Of a stretch of DNA of 64,000 nucleotides, positions 35,500 through 49,627 are shown one piece after another. Origin of the DNA: Rhizopus arrhizus (Eukaryota > Mucoromycota > Mucoromycetes > Mucorales > Rhizopodaceae); contig JAKZZE010000003.1 of assembly GCA_024220505.1 (NCBI GenBank), positions 248,001 to 312,000 of the forward strand, given 5' to 3'. The notes under the pieces were generated by a model. That model ran no database searches, was not told where the DNA came from, and was given only the letters and a program-made list of their open reading frames with translations. Each line of letters starts with the position of its first letter. Position 1 is the stretch's first letter. The translations under genes were made by a program, and so were the position numbers.

Positions 35500-36450
35500 T
35501 ATCAAAACTTGACTACTTATTATGTTTGGGATCAAGACTTGAGGGATTTTGATCTAGCACTTTTACGAAATTTATCTCCATTTACCTTGATAGAGGCCCA
35601 AAATTTCACTGACATGATGCAACAGTGACATATACTTTCATACTGTATCCGATCTCAGATAAAGTGAAGGAGGTCATAGAAAATGACACCTTTGCCACTT
35701 TCTTCACTCTTTATCGCTTCAATCATGTCGCAAGCATAGGTTTCTTTTCTTCTTGACTCGTTTGACTTATATTGATGGTTATCCTCATAACATGTTGACT
35801 ATACTGAGTATCGATTTTGTTAACTTGTCTGGACTACAAGATCTTTATAACCGTACTGCAACCATTTGTAAAGCTGAATTTGATAGAGTAACAATGTGAT
35901 AAATAGCTACGACAGTGTCAAAAAATCATCCTGTCAAATACCCGAGGCTAAGTTTTAGACTTTCGAAAAGCACATCATAACAACGAATAATCAGTGAAAA
36001 CTTGGTGTATTTTACCATTAACAAGCCACAACACTGCACATGCTCAATTTAGCGGTTCCGGATGCACTCTGTAGAATTCTTAAGAGAGCATTAGATAATC
36101 GACTTCCTACACCTGGTATCTTACTAGATAACCATGGCCAGCTAATCACACCCACTGAATTTAAAAATCGCCATGCTGTAGCCAGTGTCTGGCGAATATT
36201 GATACCGACCTAGTAAGTATTTTTTTTTTTTTTTTTTTTGCTAGATAATTATCAATGTCTAATTTCATTTTCGATCACACTGGAACAGAGACATCAATGC
36301 TGCTGGAAATCTAAGGACAATTTTAATAAAATATATTCAAATGGATTATAGTTCCAGACCTCGATAGCCGGCATGCATCACGTTCAAGAAGATCAAGGAA
36401 CCAAAGACAGCTCCATTAGCCCGTAATTTTGGCCTTATGCACTGTAAGTA
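35500..36450 (+). pseudogene. decayed transposon-like coding remnant
   Basis: Broken plus-strand frames give protein-like blocks in changing frames: LTRLTYIDGYPHNMLTILS and LQDLYNRTATICKAEFDRV at about 35750-35900, then NRLPTPGILLDNHGQLITPT at about 36095-36155. Stops and frameshifts separate them. The blocks resemble the body of a mobile-element polyprotein, but I cannot name the family. A run of 17 or more T at about 36222-36239 interrupts the region. Confidence 0.35.
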
Positions 36451-37533
36451 ATTTAAATTTGATTCGTTACTTTTAATAACTCTATCGAATAGTTTGAGGT
36501 GAAATAAGGCGGTGCGTTTTATTGCTTGTTCCTTGGCAGCATGAGCCACCTGTTACTATTTTTAATTTTTTTCACAGAGTACATATTCTTTGTAAAGATA
36601 ACAATAGACGAATTAAAAGGAAAATTGAATATATATTATATACCTCCATCTTTCTTAATCTTACTATGCTGTCCTTGATTCTTTTAAACAGATTACCAAG
36701 AAATGGTTCATAACTGCCATGCTCTTCTTAATATATTTACATCACAGTGCTTGCTTTTTATAGTATAGTACAATGTATGCTAATTATATTATAATACTAC
36801 TAATTTTAGTTTATTTATCAATTCAATACTTGCTTAGCATATCTTGTTGCCTCTCTTTTTTTTTTAAAAAAAAATTTCCTTTTCAGGTTCAGAGTTCTAT
36901 AAAGTATTTGGACATGACTGAATTCTATTTTAATTTTGGATAATGAATGATAAATACACAGACAGTTGTTGACAAGGCGAGTCCATTATTTCCAACATAA
37001 CAGATACAAGTCTTAAGCCATGAAATTAGGTATCTTGATCAGAATGAACATGCGATAGGAAATGAATTGTACTTGGGTAAATATAAGTCTAAAGAAGTTG
37101 ACAACCAGCAAATATTTTGAAAAGATGTGGCATGTCCTTTGACACGTAGGCTGTATGATTACACTTTGAAAGCATGACATCAACTCGGTCAAAAAGTGGC
37201 ATTCGTCCAGATAGGGGATAAGGTTTCTTTTCAGGTCCTTTACATTATAACTTCCGCACCAATCAAATTATTTTATAACAATGTATGTCTATATTTGGAT
37301 GGGTTCTTTCCAGTCGTGTACATACAGAACTTTGGTGGATCTTGATGAATTCTATCCATTTTCTTTGCCCTCCCTTATTTAATAGAGTAGACACCTTAAA
37401 ATCAACATGCCTAAAGCAACTTTGTGAGCCTTCTTTTTTTTTTTTGATAAAGCAAAGATAGCAAACTAATTTCAATAATAGATATCCTTTAGGTATTGCA
37501 TTGTAAAAAAAAAAAAAAGGTCCATGTGGAAAG
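36451..37533. other. intergenic region upstream of the CFIm25 gene
   Basis: No supported gene. It contains a T10A9 block at 36856-36874. A weak protein-like patch at about 37120-37260 (LTRRLYDYTLKA, KVAFVQIGDKVSFQ) is broken by stops and may be more transposon debris. Confidence 0.4.
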
Positions 37534-38322
<789 letters not shown>

Positions 38323-38879
38323 TAAAGAGCTGCTGCTGCATTATTTGAAAAAGTGGTAAATCATGCTTTTGAAAGCAGTTGATTAGATGACAGCAATTAA
38401 TTAGAAAAGAGTATCCATGCTTAGCATCCCATCTTAATGTATATTATTTTTGATATCCTTGGAACATCACACTTCATGCTCAATCAGTCATGATGTTTTA
38501 TAAGAGAGCTTTACATAGTTGATCAGCGATCTTTGTAAATGCCATATAAGGCTCGTCTTTATTTATTCTGATATCCTATACATAGTATGTACCTCTGAAA
38601 TTTGAAAAGAAAAATACAGGTAGAGGAAGCGGTTCTTTTAAAAAGAAATAAAATTTGCTTAAGAGTTACACTATCTGTACAAAAACCAAATTCTTGCTCT
38701 TTACTGTTTTCAAAAACCATATAGGAATGAACCAAATATATAGTTTGTCCGATTTTAACAAAAAAAAAGATCTTTGGAAAAAGCATAGTCTTTAAAATTT
38801 ATGTAGAATGAAATGTAAAATTACAAATGATTTATTACACGAAAAATATGTATAACTATTATATTGATTGATATTATGC
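38323..38879. other. intergenic region between convergent genes
   Basis: These are the 3' flanks of the CFIm25 and ABC transporter genes. The frame at 38559-38786 shows no domain. Nothing else was recognised. Confidence 0.45.
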
Positions 38880-41800
38880 TTATCGTCTACCCTTTCTCTT
38901 AATATACACCATGAATAAGAACGCAAAAATATTAAATATAAAGAAAGCAAATAAAATGCCAAAGTTTCTCCATTTGTGAGCAGCATTCCATCCCATGTTA
39001 GTTTCATAGTATTCGGCTCCAGACTTGTAAGTACAGTATCCACATTGTTCGGGTTGTGTAGCTTCAGGATTGGCGAGATAACCAGGTGATCCGTTTGCAA
39101 AGAAGTTTGCGGTATATTCACCACAGGTTTGGCCGGGTGGAGGTGTGAATCGAAGAAGGTCCTCATCGGTACAGTTGACTACAAGATCCTCCATTTCGTT
39201 CACAATCAAACCTTCAACGTAATAGTGGAATGGATCCAGCCAATACATCCAGGAACTCCAAAATCTCGGTAAATCCTTGGGGAATTGCATCATACCACTG
39301 AACAAGATGAGGATCGTGACAATAAGAGGATTCAACACGGCAGCCATTGTGGGAATTTCGGTGATGGAGGCAATGACAAAACCAAGTGTGACAGCCCAAG
39401 AGATCATGACAGAAAAAAGAATGTAAAAGTAACCACCTGCTTCAGGCGTATTCTTCATGCCAATCGTCCAGTAGAATCCAAACGTGAAAACAGCAGAGAA
39501 GAAAAGAACATAGGGGATCTCAACCAAGACGGCCGAAAGACCCCAGGTTACCCAACTGTAATATCTAGATGCGTATTCCTTTCTAAAGAACACTCGTTCG
39601 GTCATGAATTTTGGTTGAGCGAGAATGATCATAGTAAAGGCCATGATGAAAGTACTAAAGAAAGCAAGCACTTTGTTTTGCAGATCAGAAGAAGAAGAGC
39701 TAAGCTTCCAGAAAGTGAAACCAGTAAGCAAAGCGGTGAAGACAATGTTGAGGAAACGGCCCACGTTATAGTCAGGAGAACGCCAATAGGCCAGTGACAT
39801 TCGACCAAACACCAAGCGGAACTGAGTAAAGTAGGAAGCAGAGTATGTTTGAGCAGAACGTGTAGGATTCTTGATAGCAGTAGCACCAATTTCATTCAGT
39901 TCATCATCCAATTCTTTTGCTTGATATGATTCTCTCCAAACTTCAGCCCAATCTCTCTTGACCTTTCCTGCAGTACCGGCACCAACCACTTCAAGAATGT
40001 ATTCAGCAGGGTTAGCATCAGGGGAGCATTGGGGACCGCCGTTCGATTCAAAGTAATCAATCATCGTACGAGCATCTTTACCAATTTCACCATAGTAGGC
40101 AGTACGACCACCACGTACGAGCAGCAAGAGGTGGTCAAAGTGCTCAAACAAGATAGAAGAGGGCTGATGGATAGTACAGAGCACGGGCCAACCAGCATCT
40201 GCCAATTTTCTGATGAAGCGAATGATATTGTAAGAACTTTGAGCATCAAGACCCGAGGTAGGTTCATCCAAGAAGAGCAACTGGGGCTTTCCGACCAGTT
40301 CCATAGCAATCGTCAAACGCTTACGTTCTTCAACCGATATACCAAACCCACTTTCGACAGCTCCGATTTGAGCATCTGCAATATCATCCATTTCTAAGAG
40401 CTGAATGATTTGTTCAACATATTCCTTCTTTTCCTTCAGGGGCACATCAGCAGACTGACGCAACTGAGCAGAGAAATAGAGAGATTCACGTACGGTCACC
40501 ATGGGTTGATGGATATCCATTTGTTCACAGTAACCTGTGATTCTCTCGAAATCATTCATCAAGGCTTCACCATTCAAAAAGATGTCCCCTTTGACAACAC
40601 CGATTGTCTTTCGACGAGCCAGCACGTCCAATAAGGTTGTTTTACCAGCACCACTAGAGCCCATCAAGGCAGTCAAATGACCAGGCTTCACGATACCGCT
40701 GATATTGTTCAGTAATTGAAGTTCACCCCCTTTGATAGGTACAGTGTAGTTCACATTGTGCCATGAGAACGTGGTACCGGTAGAGATACTATCCATGTTT
40801 TCAGTCACCTCGTTTTGTCTTTTGCGTCGTTCGCTTTCTTCTTCAGCCGTACGTGGCTTCGGTGCCTTTCCGGGAATATAAAGCTTAGTCAAGGTGGATG
40901 ACTTGTTCAATTTGACGTATTCCATTGATAAGGCAGTCAAGGCTGTAAACAAGATGAAAAAGGCAACAATGACAACAAAGTCGGGAGCCCAGAGATAACT
41001 TGGATTATAGGAAAGTGCTTGATGAAGATAGTCATCGCCCACAACAAAGGGTTGACCGGGTACACCACCTTTCATAGTACACACTTTATAAGCCCAATCG
41101 TCATAGCCAGGACCGGAAGGAATAGCATTTCCTACACCTTCACAAGAATAGATTTGACCCGACATTTCATTCGACAAAAGTGCTTGGTATGCATAAGATA
41201 TAGGGTTAATGTAGCGAATCCAGAACAACCAAGGGTGCATTTTTGTAAAGGGAATCATATAACCGGTATAGATGACGCAGGCGATCAGCAAGACACTTGT
41301 GACCTGAGTGGCCAAGAAGAAGCTAGACGTGATGGATCCAAAAAGACGAAAGAAACCTGTCATGGCCATACTCAGGAAGAATAAGGTAATAAAAGACGTA
41401 AAGAATCTTCCGGCAGATAAGTTGAGACCCATCATAAAGTAGCAAATGATTTCATACAAGAAAACTAAGTGTTGTGAAAACATGAGATAAAAATAAAACT
41501 AGAGTCATGAACCAAACTTACCTTGAGCAAGGGTGTATGGGATATCCATCACAACTTGAGCAACATAAAATGCAGAAGGTCGATACAGAGCATATTGTTT
41601 ATGCTTTTCAAGAATTGGACGTCCCATCAAAAAGCTGATAAGTTCCGATTGAGACATGAAGGTATTATAGACTGCCAAAAAGAAGAGAGCGCCACCACGA
41701 GAGAAGGCACCAGAGCCAGAAAGAGGAATTAATAAGAAACAAGAGGATGTGATTAAGCTTTGGGCGAGAACGGTACCATATCTTGAAATGATGGCATCCT

Positions 41801-43408
41801 TATCTTTAATTAACAGATGGTGCTGACGAATGGTGAGTGCCTTCACTTGCTGATAGAAGGATGCAATGTAAGGATTGCTTTTGGGAGCACGCTTTTGATG
41901 TTCTTCGGTTATAGCATCTTCAAATTCTTTTACTTTGTTTACTTGATTCACTTCTTCTTCATAGTGTTCAAAGTCTCTCAACATCTGCTGATAAATGTCA
42001 GATTCATAATATTTCTTTTGAAATTCAGATCCATGCGCTGGTGCACTGTTTTCAAATCCAGGTTTATATTCACGTTCAAGAGGATTACAGAGACCCGTCA
42101 AGAAATCCGGAATGGACTTTCTTGGTGCACAGTAAAAGCCAAGGTTTTCAAAGTATTGTTTTGCTTGACCGATCGGACCAAAGTATAAGACATAACCTTC
42201 ATCTAAAAGAAGTAATTTGTCAAAGACGTTGAAGATGCTGTTGGATGCTTGATAGAGTGTTGCGATAGTTGTCGTCTTGAAAATGTCTGTTGTGATTCTT
42301 AATGATTTTACATAGTCTAAGGCAGAGGCTGCGTCCAATCCACGAGTAGAGCAATCCCAGCAATTGATCGTGCTCCTGGTCGTCATTTGTTCAGCGATAG
42401 ACAGACGCTTGCGTTCACCGCCTGATAAACCACGAATAAAGGCGTTACCGACCATGGTGCCCATCTGTTTCTTGAGACCCAGCATGCTGCCGAGCAAATA
42501 CAAAATGCGATCTACAAAGTCCGTCTTGGATTCGCCTGGAACTCTTTTGCCAGGTGTCTTGGTTCTGAGAGCGAATTGAAGTGTTTGTTTTGTAGTCAAG
42601 GTTGGATAATGTTGATCTTCTTCTTCATTATAACACACTTGTCCACGGTATCTCTTGGCGAATGTTTCTGGATCAATGCCACCATAATTGACTTCACCAC
42701 CAATGTGTGTATAGGATTCTCTCAGGTTGGCAATCACTTTCAAAAAGGAGGAACAGCCAGCACCGGGACGACCGAGGACGAGCAGCATTTCACCTTCTCT
42801 GCAGCAACCTGTCAAGTTTTGAAGGATGATTCTTTTACTGTTCGTATTGGATTTGAACAATCTCCAGAAAGCTAAGGAATCAGCAATATAACTAAATAAG
42901 GTTGGAATCGTATAAGCATCAGCGCCAAGACCCTATTGGAAAAATAATGTCAGTCAATTTCCTTTGCGTTTTTATTTGTAATCAAGTCATACCTCAACGC
43001 GGAGATCTTTCCAAGAAACACCGAGATTTTTGCGCTTATGGCCATTCTTTTCTTCTTCTGAATGCATTCCATGTAAAAACTCACTTAGATCGAAATCATC
43101 TTCGTCAGCTTTTCCTTCTTCAGCTTTGGATGCTGACGTTCGGTGACTTTTACGACTGAGTTCTTTGCGAAGTTCTTCATACTCATTTTTAGCCTCTGTT
43201 ATAAGACAGGTCAGAAACAATTGAATAGATACAAATTTTATTCTAAATTACCTTCTATATCAATCTGATTTCCATCCGTTTCTCCAAAAGTATCAAGATT
43301 ACCATACTGCTTCTCGGTATACGTGTCTGCAGAACTGATGGACGGATCAGCAGGCTTTGAGTCCATCAGCTGTGTGTTTCCTACTTTCTCTTCAATTGTA
43401 TTATTCAT
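38880..43408 (-). CDS. PDR-type (ABCG full-size) ABC transporter
   Basis: Exons 43252-43408, 42993-43195, 41522-42932 and 38880-41464 join in phase to about 1451 aa, the normal size for Pdr5/Cdr1-class pumps. The layout is NBD1-TMD1-NBD2-TMD2. NBD1 has the fungal degenerate Walker A (GRPGAGCSSFLKVIA), signature GLSGGERKRLSIAE and Walker B region NCWDCSTRGLDAAS. NBD2 has canonical Walker A (GSSGAGKTTLLDVLARR), an atypical signature (GISVEERKRLTIAMEL) and LLFLDEPTSGLDAQSS. This asymmetric ATPase pair is typical of PDR pumps. The N-terminus is long, acidic and hydrophilic. It is probably a plasma-membrane exporter of hydrophobic drugs or lipids. The sequence does not reveal substrate or regulation. 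Confidence 0.95.
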
Positions 43409-44904
43409 TGAGATTGAAGTGTAAAGAAAAAGAGCACAGGTATCTAAGGATAAGAAGAGAAGTTTTTTTTGATCTAGTTTATATCCTCTTTTCGTTGAAA
43501 CACCGCAGTTGATATTAGTAAGACAAAGGTCGACGTTTGTTGTGCTGCGGATGCATGTGTAACATTGTGTAGAAATCAAAAAAAAAAAACTTTTTCTTTA
43601 GACGGATTGAAAGGGATACGTTAATCCTTTCTAAAAATGGAAGATACAAAAGATCAAACGATTCCTCATACTTGACTGTTTATAAAATTTTATGGAAAAC
43701 GAGTCCAATTGTTTTGTATTGAAAATAATCCCATCTAAATTTTAGTGTCTTTATCTTTGAATCGGTATAAACAAACAAATAGTCGACATGCTATACATAA
43801 CCGTCATTTCTTGTAAAAAGAACAAGAAAGTTTGCTGCAGGAAGGATACGTTTAGAATTATTCTTTGAGAATCATTATATTTCTTCAGGAGATCATTCAT
43901 ATTAAATCAAGAATCACTGATTCGCATTTCCAAATAAAGAGGATGAAGACGTAATCTCACTGAAAGCTAAAACCACATCGTCCAAATTAGGAAAGAGAAA
44001 GCGTAATGAACCTACCTTATTTCTGTGCGGAGTAAAGTAGATGTATCCGCAGCAAAAACGCAAATCAAGAAGGATCAGAATAAAAATTTTCTAAAAAAAG
44101 AAAACACATTGCACGCACTACTGATTAATAATAAACTTTTGTGCTCATATCGACATCCATGATTACTAAGAAAGGATGACGAATAGACATCGTAGAGCTC
44201 GCAATGGACATGTGAAAAAGTCATGAGCTTTCAGTCAAATCGATTTTTTTTTTTTTTACTTTAAAATCATCCATGTTTTATTGTTCACTGCTTGAGATGA
44301 CAGATCTCAGATAGAATATGTTCTCGAAGAATCTGTCCAAGCTTCCATGTCTTTTTTTAAAAAAAAAAAGAAATGCAGATTGGTGACACATCAATCTCTT
44401 GGTAACACAGATGATTCAATTTGTAAGCATCCAACATATGGGTTTAATGTTACACTAGCCATGATCCGTTGGATCCATCACAAACTGTTTCCGTACAACG
44501 TTGGTGTTGACCTCAGTCAGAGATACATCAGAAAGTTACAAAGTATCAGTGAGTGTACCTTTTTCAAAGGATTTCTATTCATTCTGACTGAGTTGTAGAC
44601 TTGAAAATTAAAGTTATATGGCCAATTTCTCTTGTATCGAACGCAACTATTATTTTTCAGTGTCTCTGTACTGTCAAAGACACAAAATATGTCAAAACAT
44701 ACAATAAAGTTCAAAATGAATAAAAAGCAATATTTATTTCATGTTCTGGGCTCAAAATGATCACTATCTGAAATTCATGGTCAGTCAATAAGGAGAGATA
44801 TCGGCATCGATACATCCGATTAAGTTGACACAAATATCTCTTTTTAGCATATTCTAAATAAAGCATCTGGTAGTTTCTTTTTTTTTTACCCAACTTGATT
44901 GTGG
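43409..44904. other. upstream region of the ABC transporter
   Basis: About 1.5 kb with no supported gene. It presumably includes the ABC transporter promoter on its left side. It contains a T12 run at about 44247-44258 and a T7A11 block at 44352-44369. Frames at 44347-44893 are short and featureless. Confidence 0.45.
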
Positions 44905-46080
44905 CTAGTGAGACATTACTTCTTTGTTTTCTTGTGATGCCAATGTGCCATAGCCTAAACCATCGTTTCCCAAACTGCTCTGCTTGGGGCTACATTTCAC
45001 TTGTTCTACCAGCTCATCTATAGTAATCGTCAACATCAAGATATCCTTGTCGTTCTGATTAACTGTTTGATTGAAATTGATCCAATTGTCAATGTCTGAG
45101 CCTTGAACAGGGCGAGTGGTGTACAAGTGTTTGATAAAATTGATATAGCTTTCCTAATACTTTGTCAATAGGCTTAATGAGTTGTGTCCTAACTGCCAAA
45201 GGTGGCTTGTCTTGTCGTGTCCGATTCCGTTTCCTTTCTAGCTGTCGAATGGCTGCTGTTCTCCAATTGACGTATGAGTATCCATCGTTTCCGTATTACC
45301 TTCTTCGTGACGAATTTAATCTTATCCCACTTGTCCTCAGGTGTGTTTAGTTGGAGAGAGAGAGTGATGATCAAACGATGGACTTTATTCGTAATTTGTT
45401 TTTGTAGTGCTGGGTGGGAAGCATAAATACGATGAGCTCTCCACCTACCTGGTCCAGTGGGTGATTGTCCTGCCATAAAGTTCACATACAGAATGAAATG
45501 ATCAGACCATATGTGGTGAAGACATATAATTTGTGTATCCTTCTGATGAATACCCGAGCGAATGTTAGCATGGTTAATAGCAAAACTCACTGTGGTGCTC
45601 GTCTGGTTAGGCTGGAAGATGGGTATTTCAGCTAAATTGCTCATCACCATGAAAAATTCGTCCAAAAGCGCACGTCAGTCCGATGAGGTTGCAAATATAA
45701 GCTTTTCAGTTTGAAGGCTAGAGTAATTAAAATCTCCTGATGTTATCAATCGGTCTAGTGAGACTTGTTCATGCATCGTGTAGATCATCTTTGTTAATTG
45801 GTCAAAAATTCTCTCCTTTCCTTATTTAAGTGGACAAGTGCATGTAGGTTCAAATTAAAAATAGGATCATAGAATGGTTGAGGATATTACATAGTTGAAA
45901 ATGTATTGAAATGAATAGATTGGATGTAGCGATAATAGAAATCTGGAAGCTAGTTGAAAAGAATAGAATACTGACGTGTGATGTCCAATGGGCTATCTTT
46001 GGTCAAAAATGAATGTTGAGTGAATTAGTTTAGGTGTTGAGACATGAGGTTCTTGAAAGCATATTATATCATATCAAAGA
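44905..46080 (-). mobile_element. degenerate LINE, 5' half (endonuclease and start of RT)
   Basis: Minus-strand fragments in shifting frames are in LINE order. First comes ITSGDFNYSS (about 45720-45750), the GDFN motif of an AP-type endonuclease. Next is IWSDHFILYVNFMAGQSPTG (about 45460-45520), an SDH motif at the endonuclease end. Then there is a helical linker, and finally SSLGNDGLGYGTLA (about 44930-44980), which corresponds to the first RT motif 'SPG.DGL'. Stops and frameshifts separate these, so the copy is dead. It complements the two 3'-half fragments elsewhere in the window. Confidence 0.6.
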
Positions 46081-46499
46081 CTAATACTTTAAGATCTTTT
46101 AAAAGTTCCTCGGGTTCAATACACTCTTCTTCTTCCTTATCTGACAACATCAACATCTTTTCCATTTCTTTATAATTAGAACCATTGGGGCCTTTATCGG
46201 AATCACTAATGATATTACTCTCATCAATCATTTTCATGTTTAAAAGTTGTTTGGTTTGGTAGGATTTCCTATTCTTTTTATTTGTGTTTATTATTTCTAT
46301 CGTACATCAAATGATCAATGCTGCATGAAAAATCTTACTAGATTCACACCAGCTTGAATCTTGAAACTTTTGATTTTCAGACACGTGTTCACTTTTGAAT
46401 GTTTATAAAAAGGAGGTTTTTCACTCTTTGTTTAGCATGTCATAAAAAAAAACCAGTTGCAAATTCCGTATTAATCCCTACACCCTTTATAACGCCAAA

Positions 46500-46603
46500 T
46501 ACACTATTTCCAGAAATTAAAAGTCGTCGTGACTTGTCGTAATTACATATAAATTGTGTTATAAAAATTTACAAAATGCGACTTTAATTTCTGGTAATAG
46601 TGT
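46500..46603. mobile_element. MITE-like palindromic element with TA ends
   Basis: A ~100-bp unit has near-perfect terminal inverted repeats of about 24 bp: CACTATTTCCAGAAATTAAA at the left, with the mirrored TTTAATTTCTGGTAATAGTG at the right. It is bounded by TA on both sides. This is the layout of a Tc1/mariner-derived miniature element. The ends begin CACTAT and differ from those of the Fanzor element (GTGTTTTAATC). Confidence 0.7.
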
Positions 46604-46636
46604 ACTGCGAGGCTCTTTTGTAATCTAGTCAAGACT

Positions 46637-46954
46637 TCATTCTTGGGCAAAAGGAGGTAATTTAGTATTTGGAAGAATCAAGCCATTGTTGACAACACCT
46701 TTGCTATCATGTTCTTTAGAGTTGTAAACTCCAAGATAATCGCGGGGACTGTCACTCAAAGGAACACATCCATAAATATTGGAATGTTGTCCCTTGAGTA
46801 ATATCATAATTTGTGGTCTATATTTATCTCTGCAGTTTGAAATACCAATCAAACGTGCGTCTTTCGTTCTATACACTCTGACTATTCTTGTCTGTAAAGT
46901 GCTCAAGGTCGAATCATTGTCAATAGGAGGATGCTCAATATGATTATGCAACAA
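46637..46954 (-). pseudogene. unrecognised open reading fragment
   Basis: The frame is open for 105 codons on the minus strand without an ATG near its start. Its composition is protein-like (TRIVRVYRTKDARLIGISNC, CVPLSDSPRDYLGVYNSKEH). A splice acceptor-like AAAGTAG lies just upstream at about 46955-46961. It may be a last exon or a decayed repeat protein. I do not recognise it. Confidence 0.25.
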
Positions 46955-46965
46955 GACTACTTTAT

Positions 46966-48240
46966 TTGCTGCTGTTACTATTTGAGCATAGGATTTGTAT
47001 CAACTATAACTTTAACAGTCCAGATATTGACAAGGAACACAAATCAAGAATTGAACAAGTTGTCTACATCAAGCTGAATGACAGTCACCCATGTGATCAT
47101 CAGTATAGTGTGAATCAATATATCAAAAATGTTGAAGAGCAATTTAGCTTGCATAACATCAAAAACCATCCAGTGCTTTTAAAGTTCCTGAAAGAGGCCA
47201 TGAAACAAAACTTGGAAGAACTCTTTTTCTGGTTGGGTGCGTATGCATTCGATACAGATATCTCTAAAGAAGAAAAGAAGGACCTTCTGTTTGCAAAGCT
47301 CGTGTTGGCTGACTATTATGCTAATTGTGTGAAGCCAAACATTTTTTATCAACATAAATGAGAGAACCCCTTTCGTGGAATATAGCGTGCCAATTTTTAA
47401 ATACTTTAGCGCTACGTATAAAAGTATAGCCTTTCAATCGTAAAGTTTGTTACACGATTTGATTGAGGTCATTTTGACTTATATTTTCTCAATTTTAGGT
47501 GTGAAAAGGGATCGGACACAAATCGATATATTTCACTATATCATTTGGTTGAAAGTGACAGAAGAAGATTAGCAGACGGTGTCGGATATGATGCAAGCAG
47601 TGGCTGTGAAGTGATGTTGATGGAGTCGGCGGGGTAAGCTATTTAGATGGGGTTATCATACGACTTTAACTGACTTTTTCATATAGCGAAAACAGCGATG
47701 ACCATGCCAAAGAAAATACAATGAAGTTATTGGAATGCAGCATAAGGTCATTGAAGGTTGAGATGGAGAAAGTGAAGTTTGCTTCCTTGGAGACTTTTAA
47801 AAAAAGAAGATTCTTGACCTGCTTGTATGCAAAAGATAAGCTTACAATACTGGCCACCTTTCTCGTGAATTCTGATCGATGGGGCTTTACCTTCGTAAGA
47901 GAGGCAGTAGTTCCTCAGTCATGGGTTGGTTGTCACGCTTGGTTACGAGTGTTTGAGTTGATTTTTTGCCTCAAAGTAAGTATTCTTCTAAGCCAAGTAA
48001 AACTGGTCACTCATTTGTTTCATTTACTAGAACTATTTGGATGAGCAGGCAAAAGTTTCAAACCAACTGAATAAAGAAGCCAGTGGTTGGATTGTTGTGA
48101 AGCAGGGTGCAGTAACCAACGATTGGCGAAGGTATAGTAGGCTTCACTTTTATCTACAATCCGTTGCTCTATCATGGCATTTATTCTTCGTAATACCTTA
48201 TTTGCAAAACCAGGTCACAATATCTCCCACTTGTACATAA
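46966..48240 (+). pseudogene. broken or multi-exon gene of an unknown family with an ADGVGYD...MESAG motif
   Basis: Several plus-strand pieces seem to belong together. 46966-47361 is open and helical (HPVLLKFLKEAMKQNLEELF) but lacks an ATG near its start. After an acceptor at about 47508, a frame reads LVESDRRRLADGVGYD and CEVMLMESAG. It splices in phase across 47634-47687 to GENSDDHAKENTMKLLE, then across a second intron (donor at about 47973) to NYLDEQAKVSNQLN, and ends at 48240. The Asp...Glu-x-Met-Glu-Ser spacing is reminiscent of PD-(D/E)XK nuclease cores, but this is speculative. No donor joins the first piece to the second, so I treat the locus as degenerate. Confidence 0.4.
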
Positions 48241-49627
48241 GCTAAGCTTAACTTGCCTCCTGATAACTATTAATATATTCTACAGGTATTTCAAAGCTTT
48301 TGTCAAGCTTTTCTTGTTAACTTATCTGCCTTTAATAAAGCTCCCTTCAGCTAATATTACTATTTTTTTTTTAAAAAAAAAAAGGAAAACAAAAAGTGAG
48401 AAAATAAAAACTTTGACGAGGAACAAATGGCCTGAGTGAAAACAAAAAGAAATAGCAAAGAATTCGAAATCTTGTAATCTATGTCTTCCCAACTAGAGTT
48501 TATATATCCTAAAAGTGCTCCTACTTGAGTTCTATACGTAGTGGTTGTTTAATTACGTTAATCTAAAAAAAGTTAATCGATGAAAAATGAGGGTTGTTTT
48601 TTTTTTAACCCTGTGCCCCTTGCTGTAACTATATATGTAAGGTTAATGCTGCAAAAAGAAGACGATCATGCAGCCTTTGCAATTTCTTAACATCCATTCT
48701 AGCATTAAATTATTGTTTTTTCTGGTTTTCAGACAGTCCCTTCTTATATCAAAATGCTTTTCAAAGGCAGTACGCCGTAGCTTGCTTCATTCTTTTTTTA
48801 ATCATATAGAGCACACAACTGTTTGCTTCAAGGAATAAAAAGTAAACTGCCAATTAAGCAAATTGTATGAAAATGTTTTTCTTTGTACTGTTGCATTAGT
48901 GCCAATTTTATAATCATCTTCATGATTTAGTTATTTTATCAAATTTCACAACGTGGACTGTAATAGTAAACTATAACCTTGTCGTGATATTTAACTTCTA
49001 GCTGTAGTAAACAGCCTCCTTTTGCAGAGAATATGATGTTCTGAAAGACATTATAATGTCAAAATTTGATGGTTCATCTATGTTTACTCGATTTATTTAA
49101 TTTTTATGAATTCAAAGCTCCTTTTCTTTTTCTTTTATTGTTATATATACAAATACACATTTGCTGCATTCATCGGATGGGGGGTTTTTTTTGCCTTGGC
49201 TTGAAGTGGTTAAAATATTTTGTAGCAGTTCAGTTATATTCTTCTCAATGATGCAATTCTTGCAGAAGTTAGGGTATGGCAAAAAAGTTATATTGAGACT
49301 AGCTTTAGAGGCTTGAAACTTTTTGGAATACAGGATGATTGTATCAAATATGAGCTAATTAGATCTTGTATTTACTTCCTAGTTCCATTGGTTTCTTTAT
49401 ATGCTTTGCACAGTTTGCACTCACAAAATAGTGCTCAATCATCTGTTGATTAAGAACAATTATGCATAATCACAATCAATTTTTCTTTGCTTTCAGAAGC
49501 TTTACCATAAGAAGAATAAAACTATATGTAATTTGTGAATAGAAAAGGAGTAATATAAAAGAGCAATAGGTTTTTCTCTTTTGTAAAAAGAAAAAAAAAA
49601 ACCAAATAAATCTACTTTGTACACGAT
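48241..49627. other. intergenic region
   Basis: AT-rich, with a T10A11 block at 48363-48383. No supported gene; the frame at 49066-49251 is a chance hydrophobic run. The last ~100 bp contain TATAAAAG (about 49555-49562), a plausible TATA box for the small secreted-peptide gene. Confidence 0.4.

Noticed and set aside
39285..40634. Several plus-strand frames of 70-170 codons
   Set aside because: They are antisense shadows of the ABC transporter coding sequence.
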